Origin: Streptomyces sp. NBC_00459
GTDB taxonomy: Bacteria > Actinomycetota > Actinomycetes > Streptomycetales > Streptomycetaceae
Length of the DNA stretch: 64,000 bases
Reading direction: 5' to 3'
Assembly: GCF_036013955.1 (NCBI RefSeq)
Contig: NZ_CP107903.1
Coordinates: 930,001 to 994,000 of the forward strand
Positions within the stretch are counted from its first letter, which is position 1; each line of letters starts with the position of its first letter. Of this stretch, positions 42,330 to 50,151 are shown piece after piece. The translations under genes and the position numbers were made by a program. Under the pieces are notes generated by a model. That model ran no database searches. It had not been told where the DNA came from and saw only the letters and a list, made by a program, of their open reading frames with translations.

Positions 42330-44138
42330 TCAGGACAGGTTCGGTACGGCGATCCGGTCGATGTCCGGGGCGTAGCCGTCGCCGCTGTCGAAGGTGACGG
42401 TGTTGGCGCCGGCCTTGAGGCTGAGCGGCACACTCACCGTTTCGACGGTCCCCCAGTCGCCGGTGGAGGGGAACTTGTGGCTGGTGGCACCTCCACCGTT
42501 CGCGGAGATCCGCACGGATCGCGCGTCGCCGCTGACGTAGGCGATGTCGACGACGTATCGTCCCGCCTTCGCGACCCTGACGCCGTTCACTGTGAGCTTT
42601 CCGCCGACATAGAGGTTGCCGACCTTCTTGCCTCCGGAGCAGGCGCCGCAGTCGGCCACCGAGGCGTTGCCGCCGAGGGTGTTGGTCCCCGACTCCGCCT
42701 CGTAGACCGTCTTCGTCAGGGCCGGGCCCTGCGGGACGACGGTGAACAGCCGCGAGCCGTGCGTGGGCAACGCCTGGGTGACCTTCTCCTTGTACGTGCC
42801 GAGGTTCTCGTGGTTCCACAGGTCGCGGACCTTGGCCTTGCCGGAGAACCCGAGGGTGGACCAGTCGGCGGTCACGGACGCGGGCGCGTTCCCGAGGTTG
42901 AACAGGGCGACCGTGAAGCTGCCGTCGGGGTTCCCGGCCGCCCAGACCTGCTGGTCGTCGGAGGGTGTGAGGGGCCTGGCGGGCGGGGTGGTGCCCTGGT
43001 TGACCGCGATGACCTCCTTGTTGGTGAGCAGGGAGAGCCCGTAGGAGTCGAGGCGCGTCAGGTCGTCACCGGTGTACAGGGGTGACTTGGCGATGGCCCA
43101 CAAGGTGGCGTAGCTCTGCCGTTCGGCCTTGGTGAGCCCGTCCATCTCGCCGTTTCCGACGTTGAGGGAGTCCAGGTCGTTCCAGCCGCCGGGACCGGCG
43201 TGACGGGTCCAGGCAGGGGTGTCGTCCCAGCGGTCCTCGACGGAGTTCTCCCAGGTGACCAGCGTGTTGCAGTAGCACTCGACGTCGGTGTCGATGCGCC
43301 AGCCGCCCGAGTACCGCTTCCAGTCGGCGACATGGCCGATGTCGAGGGACCAGGACAGTTCGAGGCGGATCGGCCGACCGGTGGCGGCGATCGCCTTCTG
43401 CCAGGCGGCGACGTCGGCAACGTTGTCGTAGTTGTCCCCGCTCTTGAACGAGCCGGGACCGACGCCGTCCAGTTTGAGGAAGTCGTAGCCCCAGTCGGCG
43501 AACAGACGGGCCTGGGAGTCGATGTACTTCTGGGCGCAGGGACGGGCGAAGTCGATCTTGTACGCGCTGTCCCACCCGTTGGTGGTGCGCAGATCGCCGT
43601 GGACGATGTCGGCGGTCGTGCAGCCGTCGGCGTTCCAGAGAGGCACCTTGCCCCCGCCGTACGCCTCCTTCTCCAGCCCGACCGGCAGATAGATGCCCGC
43701 CTTGAGTCCCTTGGCGTGGAGGTCGTCGGCGACGGCCCTCATCCCGCGCGGAAAGCGCCCGGGGTCGGCGGCCTGTCTGCCGTACTCGTCGAAGCGGGGC
43801 TTCCAGTCCATGTCGCGCCACCAGCCGGCGTCGATGTTGACGTACTCGTAGCCGTACGGCTTGAGCTTGGCGGCGAGGGCGTCGGCCTGCTTCAGGACGT
43901 TCCTCTCGGTCAGGTAGCTGTAGTCGCCGTCCGGGTTGAGCCCCGGATACCTGGACGACTGCATGCTCCAGCTCGTCCAGCCCATGTACGGCTCGGCCGC
44001 GGGCACCGGGACGGCGTCCACGGCCGGGGTGGAGTCGTCGGCCGTGGCGGCGGGGGTGAACGCGGCGAGGCTCGCGGTCAGGGCGAGAACGAGCAGGGTG
44101 CTGGTGGTGCGACGGACACGGCGGGGGGACAACCGCAT
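42330..44138 (-). CDS. Secreted glycoside hydrolase family 27 (alpha-galactosidase-type) with C-terminal CBM
   Basis: The 602-residue protein has a signal peptide ending near residue 34. The GH27 barrel shows MGWTSWSMQ, YVNIDAGWW, the nucleophile Asp224 in FLKLDGV, and the acid/base aspartate likely in WRIDTDV. From about residue 470 a beta-sandwich starting VYEAESGTNTLGG resembles CBM35/CBM6. The family cleaves alpha-galactosides and, in some members, beta-L-arabinopyranosides. A GGAGG site supports the ATG. Its upstream region contains unusual direct repeats. Confidence 0.9.
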   Translation of the reverse strand: MRLSPRRVRRTTSTLLVLALTASLAAFTPAATADDSTPAVDAVPVPAAEPYMGWTSWSMQSSRYPGLNPDGDYSYLTERNVLKQADALAAKLKPYGYEYVNIDAGWWRDMDWKPRFDEYGRQAADPGRFPRGMRAVADDLHAKGLKAGIYLPVGLEKEAYGGGKVPLWNADGCTTADIVHGDLRTTNGWDSAYKIDFARPCAQKYIDSQARLFADWGYDFLKLDGVGPGSFKSGDNYDNVADVAAWQKAIAATGRPIRLELSWSLDIGHVADWKRYSGGWRIDTDVECYCNTLVTWENSVEDRWDDTPAWTRHAGPGGWNDLDSLNVGNGEMDGLTKAERQSYATLWAIAKSPLYTGDDLTRLDSYGLSLLTNKEVIAVNQGTTPPARPLTPSDDQQVWAAGNPDGSFTVALFNLGNAPASVTADWSTLGFSGKAKVRDLWNHENLGTYKEKVTQALPTHGSRLFTVVPQGPALTKTVYEAESGTNTLGGNASVADCGACSGGKKVGNLYVGGKLTVNGVRVAKAGRYVVDIAYVSGDARSVRISANGGGATSHKFPSTGDWGTVETVSVPLSLKAGANTVTFDSGDGYAPDIDRIAVPNLS

Positions 44139-44159
44139 GGGGGCAAACCTCCGGATCAA

Positions 44160-44192
44160 TGAAGGGGCGTTGAAGGGCCGTTGAAGGGTTGT
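44160..44192. repeat. Three tandem 11-base direct repeats upstream of the GH27 gene
   Basis: Units TGAAGGGGCGT, TGAAGGGCCGT and TGAAGGGTTGT follow each other with a period of exactly 11 bases, about one helical turn, 21 bases upstream of the GH27 start. This suggests a regulator binding site on one DNA face. Confidence 0.6.
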
Positions 44193-44209
44193 GGGGGCGA
44201 TAGAGATTT

Positions 44210-44238
44210 ATGGCGTGCGCGAGATGCATGGCGTGCGC
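44210..44238. repeat. Direct repeat ATGGCGTGCGC, two copies
   Basis: Two exact copies of an 11-base sequence start 18 bases apart, between the tandem repeats of GH27 and the ROK stop. The rest of the gap 44139-44289 shows nothing else. Confidence 0.55.
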
Positions 44239-44289
44239 ATGACATGCGAAAGGTGTGGTCGGATCTCAGCCTGTTGCGGCTCCGCGGCG

Positions 44290-45504
44290 TCATACCCGCT
44301 CCATGGGAGTGTCGGATCGGGTTCGCGAGATGAAGGACTGGATGGCGGTGGCCGCCGCACCACGGGCCCACTCCTCGAAGGGCAGCGGACGCGTTCTGAC
44401 GTCGCACCGCGCGGCAGCCCCGAAGGCGGAGGCGGCGAAGGAGTCCCTGATCCGCTCGGCGAACAGGTCGTAGGCGGCGAGCCCTTCGCCGGAGATGATC
44501 ACACGTTCGGGTCCGAGCAGATTGACCACGGATCCGATGGCCCGCCCGATGGCCGCGCCCGCGCGTGCGTACACCTCACGGGCTCCGGGGTCGCCGCGGT
44601 GGGCGAGTTCCAGGGCCTCGGCCGCGTCGGCCACGTCGATCCCGGTCTCCGCCCGTACGTCGCGCACGATCGCCGAGTCGGAGGCGATGGCCTCCACACA
44701 GCCCCGGTTGCCGCAGTGGCACAGCGGGCCCGCGGGGTCGAGGGAGAGATGCCCGATCTCACCGGCCACACCGTGCGCACCCGAGACCACCCGGCCGCCC
44801 ACGACGAGACCGCAGCCGATACCGGCACCCACCGTCACCAGCGCGAAGTCGGACAGGCCCACGCCCGCGCCGAACCACTGCTCGGCGACGGTGAGCGCGC
44901 GGACGTCGTTGTCGACGGTGACCGGCAGACCGATGGTCATGGCGGCGAGGCTGGCGAGCGGAACGTCCCGCCAGTCGAGAAACGGGGAGTACCGCACCAT
45001 GCCCTCCGCGCGGTCCACCTCACCGGAGACGGCGATTCCCACGCCCCTGACCGGCACCCCGAACCCTTCGGCGTCGGTGAGCAGTTCGAGGACGAGACCG
45101 CCCAGGGTGGCGAGAACACCCCCGGGCCGTCGGTCACCGAGCGGGGTGTGCCGGGCGACCCTGATACGGCAGCACAGATCCGTCAGCACGGCGATGATCT
45201 CGTCGCCCGTCACTTTGACCCCGATGAACAGCGCCCGGTCGCCGTCGACCCGCACCGGGTTGGCGGGCCTGCCCAGCGCCCGCCTGTGCTCCTCGTCGAC
45301 GTCCTCCAGCAGGTATCCCGTCTCGATCAGCGGCCGGACGGCCTTGGTCACCGCCGCGGGAGACAGTGCGGCCCGCCGTGCGATCTCCGCCCGCGTGAGC
45401 GGACCGTGGGAGAGCACGATGGTGAAGATCTGGGCAGCGGCGGGCGTATGGGCCGGAAACGTCTCGGAGGCCGGGAACTCCTCGGAGGGCAAGGGCGAGC
45501 GCAT
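44290..45504 (-). CDS. ROK-family transcriptional repressor
   Basis: The protein has 404 residues. An N-terminal winged helix (about 25-75: GPLTRAEIARRAALSPAAVTKAV) is followed by a sugar-kinase-like ROK domain with the zinc motif CHCGNRGCVE. The phosphate-loop position reads IGVKVTGDE rather than DxGxT, so it is probably a repressor, not a kinase. It likely senses a sugar released by the GH27 and GH95 enzymes downstream. The ATG coincides with the predicted transcription start, so the mRNA would be leaderless. Confidence 0.88.
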   Translation of the reverse strand: MRSPLPSEEFPASETFPAHTPAAAQIFTIVLSHGPLTRAEIARRAALSPAAVTKAVRPLIETGYLLEDVDEEHRRALGRPANPVRVDGDRALFIGVKVTGDEIIAVLTDLCCRIRVARHTPLGDRRPGGVLATLGGLVLELLTDAEGFGVPVRGVGIAVSGEVDRAEGMVRYSPFLDWRDVPLASLAAMTIGLPVTVDNDVRALTVAEQWFGAGVGLSDFALVTVGAGIGCGLVVGGRVVSGAHGVAGEIGHLSLDPAGPLCHCGNRGCVEAIASDSAIVRDVRAETGIDVADAAEALELAHRGDPGAREVYARAGAAIGRAIGSVVNLLGPERVIISGEGLAAYDLFAERIRDSFAASAFGAAARCDVRTRPLPFEEWARGAAATAIQSFISRTRSDTPMERV

Positions 45505-45510
45505 GGGCGG

Positions 45511-45548
45511 AACGTACGGTTCATTCTTTTCTGTTGTCAATAAAAGAA
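45511..45548 (-). promoter_or_regulatory. Leaderless ROK promoter overlapped by a perfect operator-like dyad
   Basis: On the minus strand TTGACA (45540-45535) and TACGTT (45516-45511) are spaced by 18 bases. The expected start point falls on the ATG at 45504, and no ribosome site is present. A perfect inverted repeat (TTCTTTT, 11 bases, AAAAGAA at 45524-45548) covers the -35 region, so the protein probably represses itself. Confidence 0.7.
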
Positions 45549-45686
45549 GCACGATTGCTGTGAAGTCGCTGTACGCCCTGTGGCGAGAGTGCTGGCCGCG
45601 CCGTTCAGGCACACCTGGGCCGCGTCGCATTGTCAGTGGTCTGCTGCATGATCGGCACATCAGTTCGTCTACCGGGTTGGGGAGCT

Positions 45687-46028
45687 ATGCCGATCACGAA
45701 CAAGCAGGTGGCGGGGCACGCGTTTCTGCGGCTGCTGTACGCGGACACGTACTACCCGGATCACGTCGTCGACAGAGGCACGGCGATTCTGCTGCGGCTG
45801 TGCGAGCGGATCGAGGCTGAGCAACCGTCGGATCTGACGGCCCTGTACGTGCTCACGCAGGCCGCGACGGAGGAGTTCAACCTGCTGGAGGCGGAGTTCG
45901 ATGCGGCCGGGAGCGAGATCGAGACGGTGGCGCGCGAGGAGATCGCCGAGGACTTCGGGTTCGTCGCGTCGGCCTACGGCTTCGCCGACGCGGACGTGGA
46001 GGAGCTGATCGCCACCCGGAATTGGTGA
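45687..46028 (+). CDS. DUF5713-like small hypothetical protein
   Basis: A 113-residue acidic, helical cytoplasmic protein. The sequences YYPDHVVDRGTAILLRLCER and ETVAREEIAEDFGFVA fit the DUF5713 family as I remember it. The ATG has a GGGGAG site. It has no clear partner. Its function is unknown. Confidence 0.7.
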   Translation: MPITNKQVAGHAFLRLLYADTYYPDHVVDRGTAILLRLCERIEAEQPSDLTALYVLTQAATEEFNLLEAEFDAAGSEIETVAREEIAEDFGFVASAYGFADADVEELIATRNW

Positions 46029-46227
46029 GCGACGATGCCGCGTTCGACCGTGTGGCGCTCGCGCTGGTCGCCTTTGCCGAACTGCCGAACCCGTCAAGGG
46101 ACGGCATCTCCCGACAGCCCATGACTGTCATGGACCTCTCGGGTGCCCCGAAGCAGCGAACGGTGGGTAGCTCCACGGCGGAGGTCGCATCGCCGCCCGC
46201 CCCCTGGTGCGGGCCGTGATCGCTGGG

Positions 46228-46335
46228 ACAGTCCCTACGACCGACGGCATCCGCGACCTGTGGACCGTGCCGGCGAACGGCGGGGGCAGCCCCCGGCTGC
46301 TGATCGCGGGGGCTTCTCGCCGGCGCCGCTGTGGC
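46228..46335 (+). pseudogene. Decayed 3'-end copy of the beta-propeller gene (37599-38621)
   Basis: Reading DLWTVPANGGGSPRLLIAGA, this segment closely matches the end of the intact protein (DLWTVPANGTGSPRLLIAGA). It also conserves the internal hairpin (AGCCCCCG ... CGGGGGCT at 46288-46314) but reads past the original stop. Upstream similarity fades by about 46228. Confidence 0.7.
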
Positions 46336-46428
46336 CGTCGAGGAAGGGACCACAGACGTGTTCGTCCGGTTCGAGGGATGCCGCGATGGCAGGAGCGGTC
46401 CTTCGTCCGCCCACGGCGGCGGTGCGGT

Positions 46429-46500
46429 TCAGCCGAGGAACGACAACCGCACCTTGTGGTTCGCGTTGCCGACGTCCGTGTCCGCCAACCTCCGCAGGAC
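46429..46500 (-). pseudogene. C-terminal fragment of a YjbQ-family gene
   Basis: The minus strand reads ADTDVGNANHKVRLSFLG then stop, which aligns with VDTNKDNANRQVRLSFLG at the end of the intact YjbQ-like protein at 56980. Upstream of this tail the similarity disappears and no catalytic region is present. The region 46029-46578 otherwise contains no credible gene. Confidence 0.65.
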
Positions 46501-46578
46501 AGTCTTCACCGTGGTCGAGCGGTTCCGAGCACGGATGTCCGTCGAGGGGCACATAGGGGCGCATAGGGACCTCGGCGG

Positions 46579-47562
46579 TTATCCGATGAAGTTGTTGACG
46601 ACGGTGGCCTTCCCCGCTTCGAGTGCTCGGTCCATCACGTAGCTGCCGACCGCGATGTCGAGCACGCCCAGTCCGAACGGGGAGAAGATGACGGGCTTCC
46701 CACTCGGGACGTCGACCGTCCCGTTCAGCAGTCCGCCCAGCGTGCCGCGGATGAACTCCCGGCTGCCGGTCGCCTGTTCGGCCAGGTGCGGGGAGGTGTT
46801 CGCCTTCAGGCAGTGCTCGACGTCATCGACGATATTGGTCGAAGCCAGGATGACCTCGGGCGGCAGGTCGCGCAGCGAGATGTTGAGGACTGTCTGGTCC
46901 GGCGTGAACCGGTGATCGGTGTCCACGTACGGCTCGCCCGCTGTGGTGGCGAAGACCACCAGGTCCGCCTTCAGGACCGCGTCGAGTCCGACCGGGTCGA
47001 CACCAAGGCCGGTGTCCGCGCGCACCCGCTCCGCGAATCCCGCGATCCGCTCGTGGTCGAGGTCGTGGGCGATGACGTTCGCGATGTCGACAGTGGAACT
47101 GTGCAGGTGGTCGAGGACGGTGGACGCGATCACCCCGGTGCCGACGACCCCCACCGTGATGCCGGCCCCCGTGCACAGCCGCTCCGCCGCCACCGCCGCC
47201 GACGCGGCCGTACGGGCGGCGCTGATGTGCGCGGACTCCAGGCACGCCAACGGGCGGCCCGTCTCGAAGTCGTTGAGGATCAGCACCGCCGAGGCCCGCG
47301 GGATACCGCGCGACAGGTTGTCCGGGAAGCTGGAGATCCACTTGATGCCCATCCGGTTGACATCGGCCCCGATGTAGGCGGGCAGAGCGATGACCCTCGA
47401 ATTGGGCTTGTGCGGGAAACGGAGGAAGTAGCTGTCCGGGTTGATGGTGTCGCCGGCATCGTGAAGGCGGTAGGTCGATGCGACGATTTCCCGCACCTTC
47501 GCCTTGTCGCCGCCGAGGATGTCGGCGATGTCCGGGCCGGCGACGACGATGAAGTCAGACAT
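46579..47562 (-). CDS. sbnB: 2,3-diaminopropionate biosynthesis protein SbnB (ornithine cyclodeaminase fold)
   Basis: The 327-residue NAD-binding protein of the ornithine cyclodeaminase/mu-crystallin family has VGVVGTGVIAS as its dinucleotide motif and MGIKWISSFPDN and AARTAASAAVAAE typical of SbnB. SbnB oxidatively splits N-(1-amino-1-carboxyl-2-ethyl)-glutamate to L-2,3-diaminopropionate and 2-oxoglutarate. It overlaps the sbnA gene by eight bases and ends the operon. No staphyloferrin-type (NIS) synthetase is present, so a siderophore product is not indicated. Confidence 0.87.
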   Translation of the reverse strand: MSDFIVVAGPDIADILGGDKAKVREIVASTYRLHDAGDTINPDSYFLRFPHKPNSRVIALPAYIGADVNRMGIKWISSFPDNLSRGIPRASAVLILNDFETGRPLACLESAHISAARTAASAAVAAERLCTGAGITVGVVGTGVIASTVLDHLHSSTVDIANVIAHDLDHERIAGFAERVRADTGLGVDPVGLDAVLKADLVVFATTAGEPYVDTDHRFTPDQTVLNISLRDLPPEVILASTNIVDDVEHCLKANTSPHLAEQATGSREFIRGTLGGLLNGTVDVPSGKPVIFSPFGLGVLDIAVGSYVMDRALEAGKATVVNNFIG

Positions 47563-48607
47563 TGCTGTGCTCCTTTATCAGGGTGGGGTGCGCCTTCAAC
47601 CACTGTTCCGAGTAGATGGTGGAGAGGTACTTGTCCCCCAGATCAGGGGATATGACGACGACCCGGGAGCCGCGGGGAATCTCGTCCCGCATTCTTCGCA
47701 CCGCCGCGAGCACCGTGCCGGTCGAACCCCCGACGAGAAGGCCGTACGCGCGGGCGGCGTGGTGGCACAGGGCAACGCTCTCGTGCTCCGGGATGAGCAC
47801 CTTGTGGAAGCTGCCGTCGTCGGAGTAGATCTCCGGCAGCCGACTGGCGCCGAGGCCGGGGACATAGCGGCGCTTGGAACTGCCGCCGAAGGTTATCGAT
47901 CCCTCGGCGTCGACTCCGACGACACGGTGGGACAGGCGGTTCTCACGGCGGTACTCCAGGCAGCCCATCAGTGTTCCCGACGTACCGACGCCAACGAAGA
48001 GGTAGTCAATGGGGCCGAGTTCCCGGTCGATCGACCGGGCCGTGGTGTCCTTGTGCGCCTCCACGTTGGCCCGGCTCTTGTACTGGTTCAGCCATACCAG
48101 GTGTGGATCGGCTTTCAGCATGTCACCGACGAAGGCCAGGCGTTTGTGGAGGAAACCCCCGTTCGCGTCGGGCTCCTCGATGATGACGACGTCCGCTCCC
48201 AGGGCCTCCATCGCCAGCACCGCCGACTCGACCGTGTTCACGTCGGCGACGATGGTCAGCGGATATCCCTTGATCGCGCAGACAATGCCGAGCGCGACCC
48301 CGAGGTTCCCCGACGAGGACTCGATGACCCGGCTTGTGCCGGGTACCAGGGACCCCTCTTCCTCAGCCCGCTCAACGAGGTTGAGCGCGGCCTTGAATTT
48401 TATGGAGCCCGCGGGGTTCAGTCCCTCGATCTTCAGGAAGACTTCCGAGCCGGGGAGAAAATCGGCGAGCTCCAGGAACACGTCATCATGGATGATTTCG
48501 TTCACGCTCCGATAAATCAATCGAATATCCTTCCAATCGGCGTCTGCAGAGTGACCGAACGGTCGGGCTTCAATAATTGACAAAGCGTCATATTCCATGC
48601 CACGCAT
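47555..48607 (-). CDS. sbnA: 2,3-diaminopropionate biosynthesis protein SbnA (PLP-dependent)
   Basis: A cysteine-synthase-fold PLP enzyme of about 350 residues. The Schiff-base lysine is Lys70 in NPAGSIKFKAA, SSSGNLGVALG binds the substrate carboxylate, and GVGTSGT holds the cofactor phosphate. SbnA condenses O-phosphoserine with glutamate. The start is uncertain: ATGs lie at 48607 and 48598 and a GTG nearby, none with a good ribosome site. The frame stays open and partly coding-like for about 90 bases further upstream. The first 50 residues (including EYDALSIIEARPFGHS) are longer than in staphylococcal SbnA. Confidence 0.85.
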   Translation of the reverse strand: MRGMEYDALSIIEARPFGHSADADWKDIRLIYRSVNEIIHDDVFLELADFLPGSEVFLKIEGLNPAGSIKFKAALNLVERAEEEGSLVPGTSRVIESSSGNLGVALGIVCAIKGYPLTIVADVNTVESAVLAMEALGADVVIIEEPDANGGFLHKRLAFVGDMLKADPHLVWLNQYKSRANVEAHKDTTARSIDRELGPIDYLFVGVGTSGTLMGCLEYRRENRLSHRVVGVDAEGSITFGGSSKRRYVPGLGASRLPEIYSDDGSFHKVLIPEHESVALCHHAARAYGLLVGGSTGTVLAAVRRMRDEIPRGSRVVVISPDLGDKYLSTIYSEQWLKAHPTLIKEHSNV

Positions 48608-48843
48608 GCCGAAGACCACGCGGTCGGAGATCTCGGGACTGCCGAGGAGAATGGACTCCGGTTCGACCGGAAGGGCCTTCTCGGTGACGGTCTGGTTCGA
48701 GTGGTGGGGTGTCCGAAGAACTGGGTCCTGTCCGCAACTGGAGCGCGCCGTCGACGATCCGGTACTCGGAGTCGTCGTCCTCGAACCGGAAGGGGCCCTT
48801 CGCTGGATTGAGGTGTCGAAGCCGGAGGGTGGGCGCCCGACGC
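48608..48843 (-). other. Intercistronic segment with broken coding signal
   Basis: Between the MFS stop and sbnA, third-position GC is high in one frame over KGPFRFEDDDSEYRIVDG and then switches to the sbnA frame (TEKALPVEPESILLGSPE). This looks like the remains of a small domain or a frameshifted N-terminal extension of sbnA. No start with a ribosome site is evident. Confidence 0.4.
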
Positions 48844-50151
48844 TCAGGAGGTCACTTCGGGCGACGGCAAGCCGGCCTTGGGCGATCCCGCGGCGGGCGA
48901 TCCGGGCGGCACCGCCGCCGTCGACTCGGAGCGCGCCAGCCTGCTGCCGACCGCCATGATCAGACCGGCCGCAACGGCGAAGAGCGATGCGAGGACGACC
49001 ATTCCCGATGCTCCCCAGGTGATGAGTACGGCGACCAGAGCGGGTCCCACGATGTTCGCGATGGAGCCGCCGAGACTGAACACGGCCAGGTACTCGGCCT
49101 TCTTGGAGTCCGGCGCGTGGCGGATAGACAGCTCCCACGCGCCCGCGCCCTGGAGAAGCTCGCCGCAGGTGAGCAGGACGGTCGCCACCACCAGGATCGT
49201 GATGCTCAGCCAGACGTCGGTGTACATCGTCGGGATCAGCACCAGGCTGAAGAGGCCGAGCGCCAGGCCGGACCGCAGAAGGGAGCGGGTGCCGTCCGCG
49301 GTGCTCTTGATGTTCTTCGCGAAGTGCACCTGGAAGACGATCGCGAGGACGGTGTTGAGGAAGAGGAGCGCGCTGAGCAGGGCCTCGGGTGCGTTCGTCG
49401 CCTCGACGAGCCACAGCGGGATGGCCACGCCGAGGAGAACAGGGTGCAGGAAGAGGATGCCGTTGACGGCGGAGAGGGCCAGATAGCTGCGGTCCTTCGC
49501 GACGTCGACGAGCCCGGCGTACCACTTCTGCGTGGCCGGCTCCGAGGGCGGGGTGTCGACGTCCACGAAGCGGAAGACCACCGACGACAGCACGCTGCAC
49601 GCGGCTCCGGCCAGGATGACCGACCGCAGCCAAGGCAGCCCGCCCATCGAGATCAGCGGTGCGGCGGCCAGGGTGCCGATCGACATCCCGACGTTGATGA
49701 CGGAGCTGATCACGCCGAGCATCCGGGTGCGGTCGGCGCTGCCTGCGGTCGTGTTGACCAGGATCTGGACCATGGGAAAGATCGGCCCCTGCGACACCAG
49801 GACCATGGAGGCGCACAGGGTGAACGTGACCATGTCCTCGGAGAAGGCCAGCGCCACCAGCCAGGTCGCACGCCACAGTTGGAGCGACCGCAGCAGGGTG
49901 AGCGGGCCGAAACGCTTCGCGAGGAGCGTGACGGGGACCGTGGTCAGGAAGCCGACGAGACCGGCGATGGTCAGGCCGAGCCCGACCTGGGCCGCCGTCA
50001 GGCCTATGCCCTTCAGGAAGTACAGCGTGCTGCCGGCCAGGTAGAACCCGCTGCCGGAGGCGTTGACGACGACTCCGACGGCGATGACGCGGTGGTTCCG
50101 GCCGGGGAGCGAGTAGTCACTGACCAGTTTCTTGAATGAGTTCTTGATCAT
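48844..50151 (-). CDS. MFS exporter of the diaminopropionate cluster
   Basis: The 435-residue protein has about 12 hydrophobic helices; the first half includes AGLVGFLTTVPVTLLAKRFGPL and the second GELLQGAGAWELSIRHAPDSKKAEY. It resembles MFS proteins found beside ATP-grasp ligases in peptide pathways and would export the product or give self-protection. The ATG overlaps the ligase stop (TGATG), so translation is coupled. Proline/serine-rich sequence forms the C-terminal tail. Confidence 0.83.
   Translation of the reverse strand: MIKNSFKKLVSDYSLPGRNHRVIAVGVVVNASGSGFYLAGSTLYFLKGIGLTAAQVGLGLTIAGLVGFLTTVPVTLLAKRFGPLTLLRSLQLWRATWLVALAFSEDMVTFTLCASMVLVSQGPIFPMVQILVNTTAGSADRTRMLGVISSVINVGMSIGTLAAAPLISMGGLPWLRSVILAGAACSVLSSVVFRFVDVDTPPSEPATQKWYAGLVDVAKDRSYLALSAVNGILFLHPVLLGVAIPLWLVEATNAPEALLSALLFLNTVLAIVFQVHFAKNIKSTADGTRSLLRSGLALGLFSLVLIPTMYTDVWLSITILVVATVLLTCGELLQGAGAWELSIRHAPDSKKAEYLAVFSLGGSIANIVGPALVAVLITWGASGMVVLASLFAVAAGLIMAVGSRLARSESTAAVPPGSPAAGSPKAGLPSPEVTS

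Noticed and set aside
44160..44238. CRISPR-like array
   Set aside because: The repeats are 11 bases with no spacers of constant length and no cas genes nearby.
46029..46578. Insertion sequence or transposase remnant
   Set aside because: I found no terminal inverted repeats, target duplications or transposase motifs; only fragments of window-resident gene families are visible.
46579..50151. Siderophore (staphyloferrin B-type) cluster
   Set aside because: SbnA and SbnB are present but no NIS synthetase, ferric uptake or decarboxylase gene accompanies them; the ligases are ATP-grasp and C-domain types.
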